This document shows, piece after piece, positions 5,886 to 6,910 of a DNA stretch of 6,910 nucleotides. The notes beneath the pieces were generated by a model, which saw only the letters and a program-made list of their open reading frames with translations, was not told the origin of the DNA and did not search any database. How positions within the stretch are numbered: the stretch's first letter is position 1; each line of letters starts with the position of its first letter. Origin of the DNA: an uncultured Ellagibacter sp. (GTDB lineage Bacteria > Actinomycetota > Coriobacteriia > Coriobacteriales > Eggerthellaceae); contig CAKTSW010000074.1 of the NCBI GenBank assembly GCA_934613165.1, forward strand, positions 1 to 6,910, given 5' to 3'. Both the position numbers and the translations under genes were made by a program.

Positions 5886-6910
5886 ATGAAATTCACGCTT
5901 GAACATGAAATCCCCGGGCGCGTGCGCGTGAAGCTTTACGGGCACGTGCCCGAAAGCGACGTCGATGCGCTCGAGTCGGTCGTCCAGGGCTGCTCCTTCG
6001 TCGACGAGGCGAAGGTCTACCCGAAGATCGGCTCGCTCGCGGTGAGGTACCACGGCGGGGAAAAGGGGCGCGCGGGCGTGCTCGAGGCGCTTGCCGCGGT
6101 GGACGCCGACGCGATCGAGCGTGCGCGCAAATCGTGCCCGGCGGCCCTTTCGGTCCGCACGCATTCGCTGCTCATGGACATCGCCTGGCTCGTCGGCTCG
6201 CATTACGCGCGCCGGTGGTTCCTTCCCGCGCCGCTCCGCACGGCGTTCACGATCTGGCATTACCGCACGTTCTTCGCAGCGGCGGTGAAGTCGTTGCTGG
6301 CAGGCAGACTCGACGTGCCCGTGCTCGACGCTGCGGCGATCGGCATCTCGTTCGTCAAGGGCGACTTCTCGACGGCCGGCTCCACGATGTTCCTGCTCGA
6401 TTTGGGCGAAACGCTCGAGGACTACACGCGCGCACGCTCCGAGAACCAGCTCATCTACTCGCTGCTCGGCGCGCCCGAAAGCGCGCAGCTCGTCGAAGGG
6501 GACGAAGAGGTCGCCACGCCCGTTGCCGACCTCAAGTCGGGCGACCTCGTGGTGTTCCGCACCGGCATGTCCGTGTGCGTGGACGGCACGGTGGAGCGCG
6601 GCGTGGCCATGGTGAACCAGTCCACGCTCACCGGCGAGCCCTTGGCCGTCGAGCGCACGGTCGGCGACGACGTGTTTGCCGGCACCGCCGTGGAAGAGGG
6701 CGAGATCTTCGTCCGCGTCCGCGCCGCTTCGGGCGAGACGAAGCTGCGCTCCATCGTGTCGCTTGTGGAGATGTCGGAAAGTCTCAAGTCCACGGCGCAG
6801 ACCAAGCGCGAGCGTTTGGCCGACCGCATCGTCCCGTGGAACTTCCTCTTGGCGGGCGTTGTGGCCCTTACCACGCGAAGCCTCGTGAAGACGTCGGCGG
6901 CGCTTATGGT
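5886..6910 (+). CDS. Heavy-metal-translocating P1B-type ATPase, N-terminal 341 codons (3' end outside window)
   Basis: The frame opens with ATG at 5886 and stays open to the window edge. These pumps use ATP to export metal ions across the cytoplasmic membrane. Residues 1-75 form a heavy-metal-associated-like fold (GRVRVKLYG at 11-19, VYPKIGSLAVRYHG at 44-57) but lack the metal-binding CxxC. Hydrophobic segments lie around 95-135 and 143-172. LLDLGETLEDYTRARSENQL (170-189) is the usual link into the actuator domain. That domain has GDLVVFRTGMSVCVDG (219-234) and VNQSTLTGEP (243-252) with the dephosphorylation motif TGE at 249-251. A further membrane helix begins near 317. The degenerate N-domain and VNQS-TGE variant recall mycobacterial CtpC, linked to Mn/Zn export, as remembered rather than searched. 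The CPC-type metal site, DKTG and GDGxND lie beyond the window, so the metal cannot be assigned. The ribosome site is weak, suggesting coupling to the small upstream gene. Confidence 0.9.
   Translation, partial: MKFTLEHEIPGRVRVKLYGHVPESDVDALESVVQGCSFVDEAKVYPKIGSLAVRYHGGEKGRAGVLEALAAVDADAIERARKSCPAALSVRTHSLLMDIAWLVGSHYARRWFLPAPLRTAFTIWHYRTFFAAAVKSLLAGRLDVPVLDAAAIGISFVKGDFSTAGSTMFLLDLGETLEDYTRARSENQLIYSLLGAPESAQLVEGDEEVATPVADLKSGDLVVFRTGMSVCVDGTVERGVAMVNQSTLTGEPLAVERTVGDDVFAGTAVEEGEIFVRVRAASGETKLRSIVSLVEMSESLKSTAQTKRERLADRIVPWNFLLAGVVALTTRSLVKTSAALM

Noticed and set aside
1..6910. CRISPR arrays, tRNA or rRNA genes, insertion sequences, attachment sites
   Set aside because: No spaced direct-repeat array, cloverleaf, transposase motif or flanking inverted repeats were seen on either strand.

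Overview
The window is high-GC DNA with GTG starts, overlapping genes and actinobacterial-type gene content. A LuxR-type regulator fused to a multi-pass membrane domain, the gene order, and the protein style suggest a gut coriobacterium, most likely of the family Eggerthellaceae. That taxonomic call is an inference from gene content, not from a database match.

Region 1 (1-3250) is the distal part of a conserved translation/RNA-processing operon: the 3' end of rbfA, then a DHH/DHHA1 phosphoesterase of the NrnA type, truB and ribF. Each junction overlaps (8, 4 and 23 bases), so the four genes are probably co-transcribed and translationally coupled. The unit ends in an 18-bp perfect hairpin.

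Region 2 (3251-3700) is a single-gene unit encoding a TatA/E-type twin-arginine translocase subunit. It has a strong Shine-Dalgarno sequence and a clean intrinsic terminator.

Region 3 (3716-5313) encodes a membrane-anchored LuxR-type transcription regulator with roughly 10-12 hydrophobic segments and a C-terminal GerE-type helix-turn-helix. A candidate extended -10 promoter lies just after the tatA terminator.

Region 4 (5314-5620) is an intergenic stretch of about 45% GC (hand count over 5321-5560), much more AT-rich than the flanking genes. It holds an imperfect palindrome and is the likely control region for the next genes.

Region 5 (5621-6910) holds a small single-pass membrane protein followed 4 bases later by the first 341 codons of a P1B-type heavy-metal ATPase, cut by the window edge. 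The small protein resembles the DUF6110 family and is positioned like mycobacterial PacL proteins, which partner CtpC-type metal ATPases. The most interesting proposal is that 3787-6910 is a metal-efflux module: membrane-bound LuxR regulator, accessory scaffold and ATPase.
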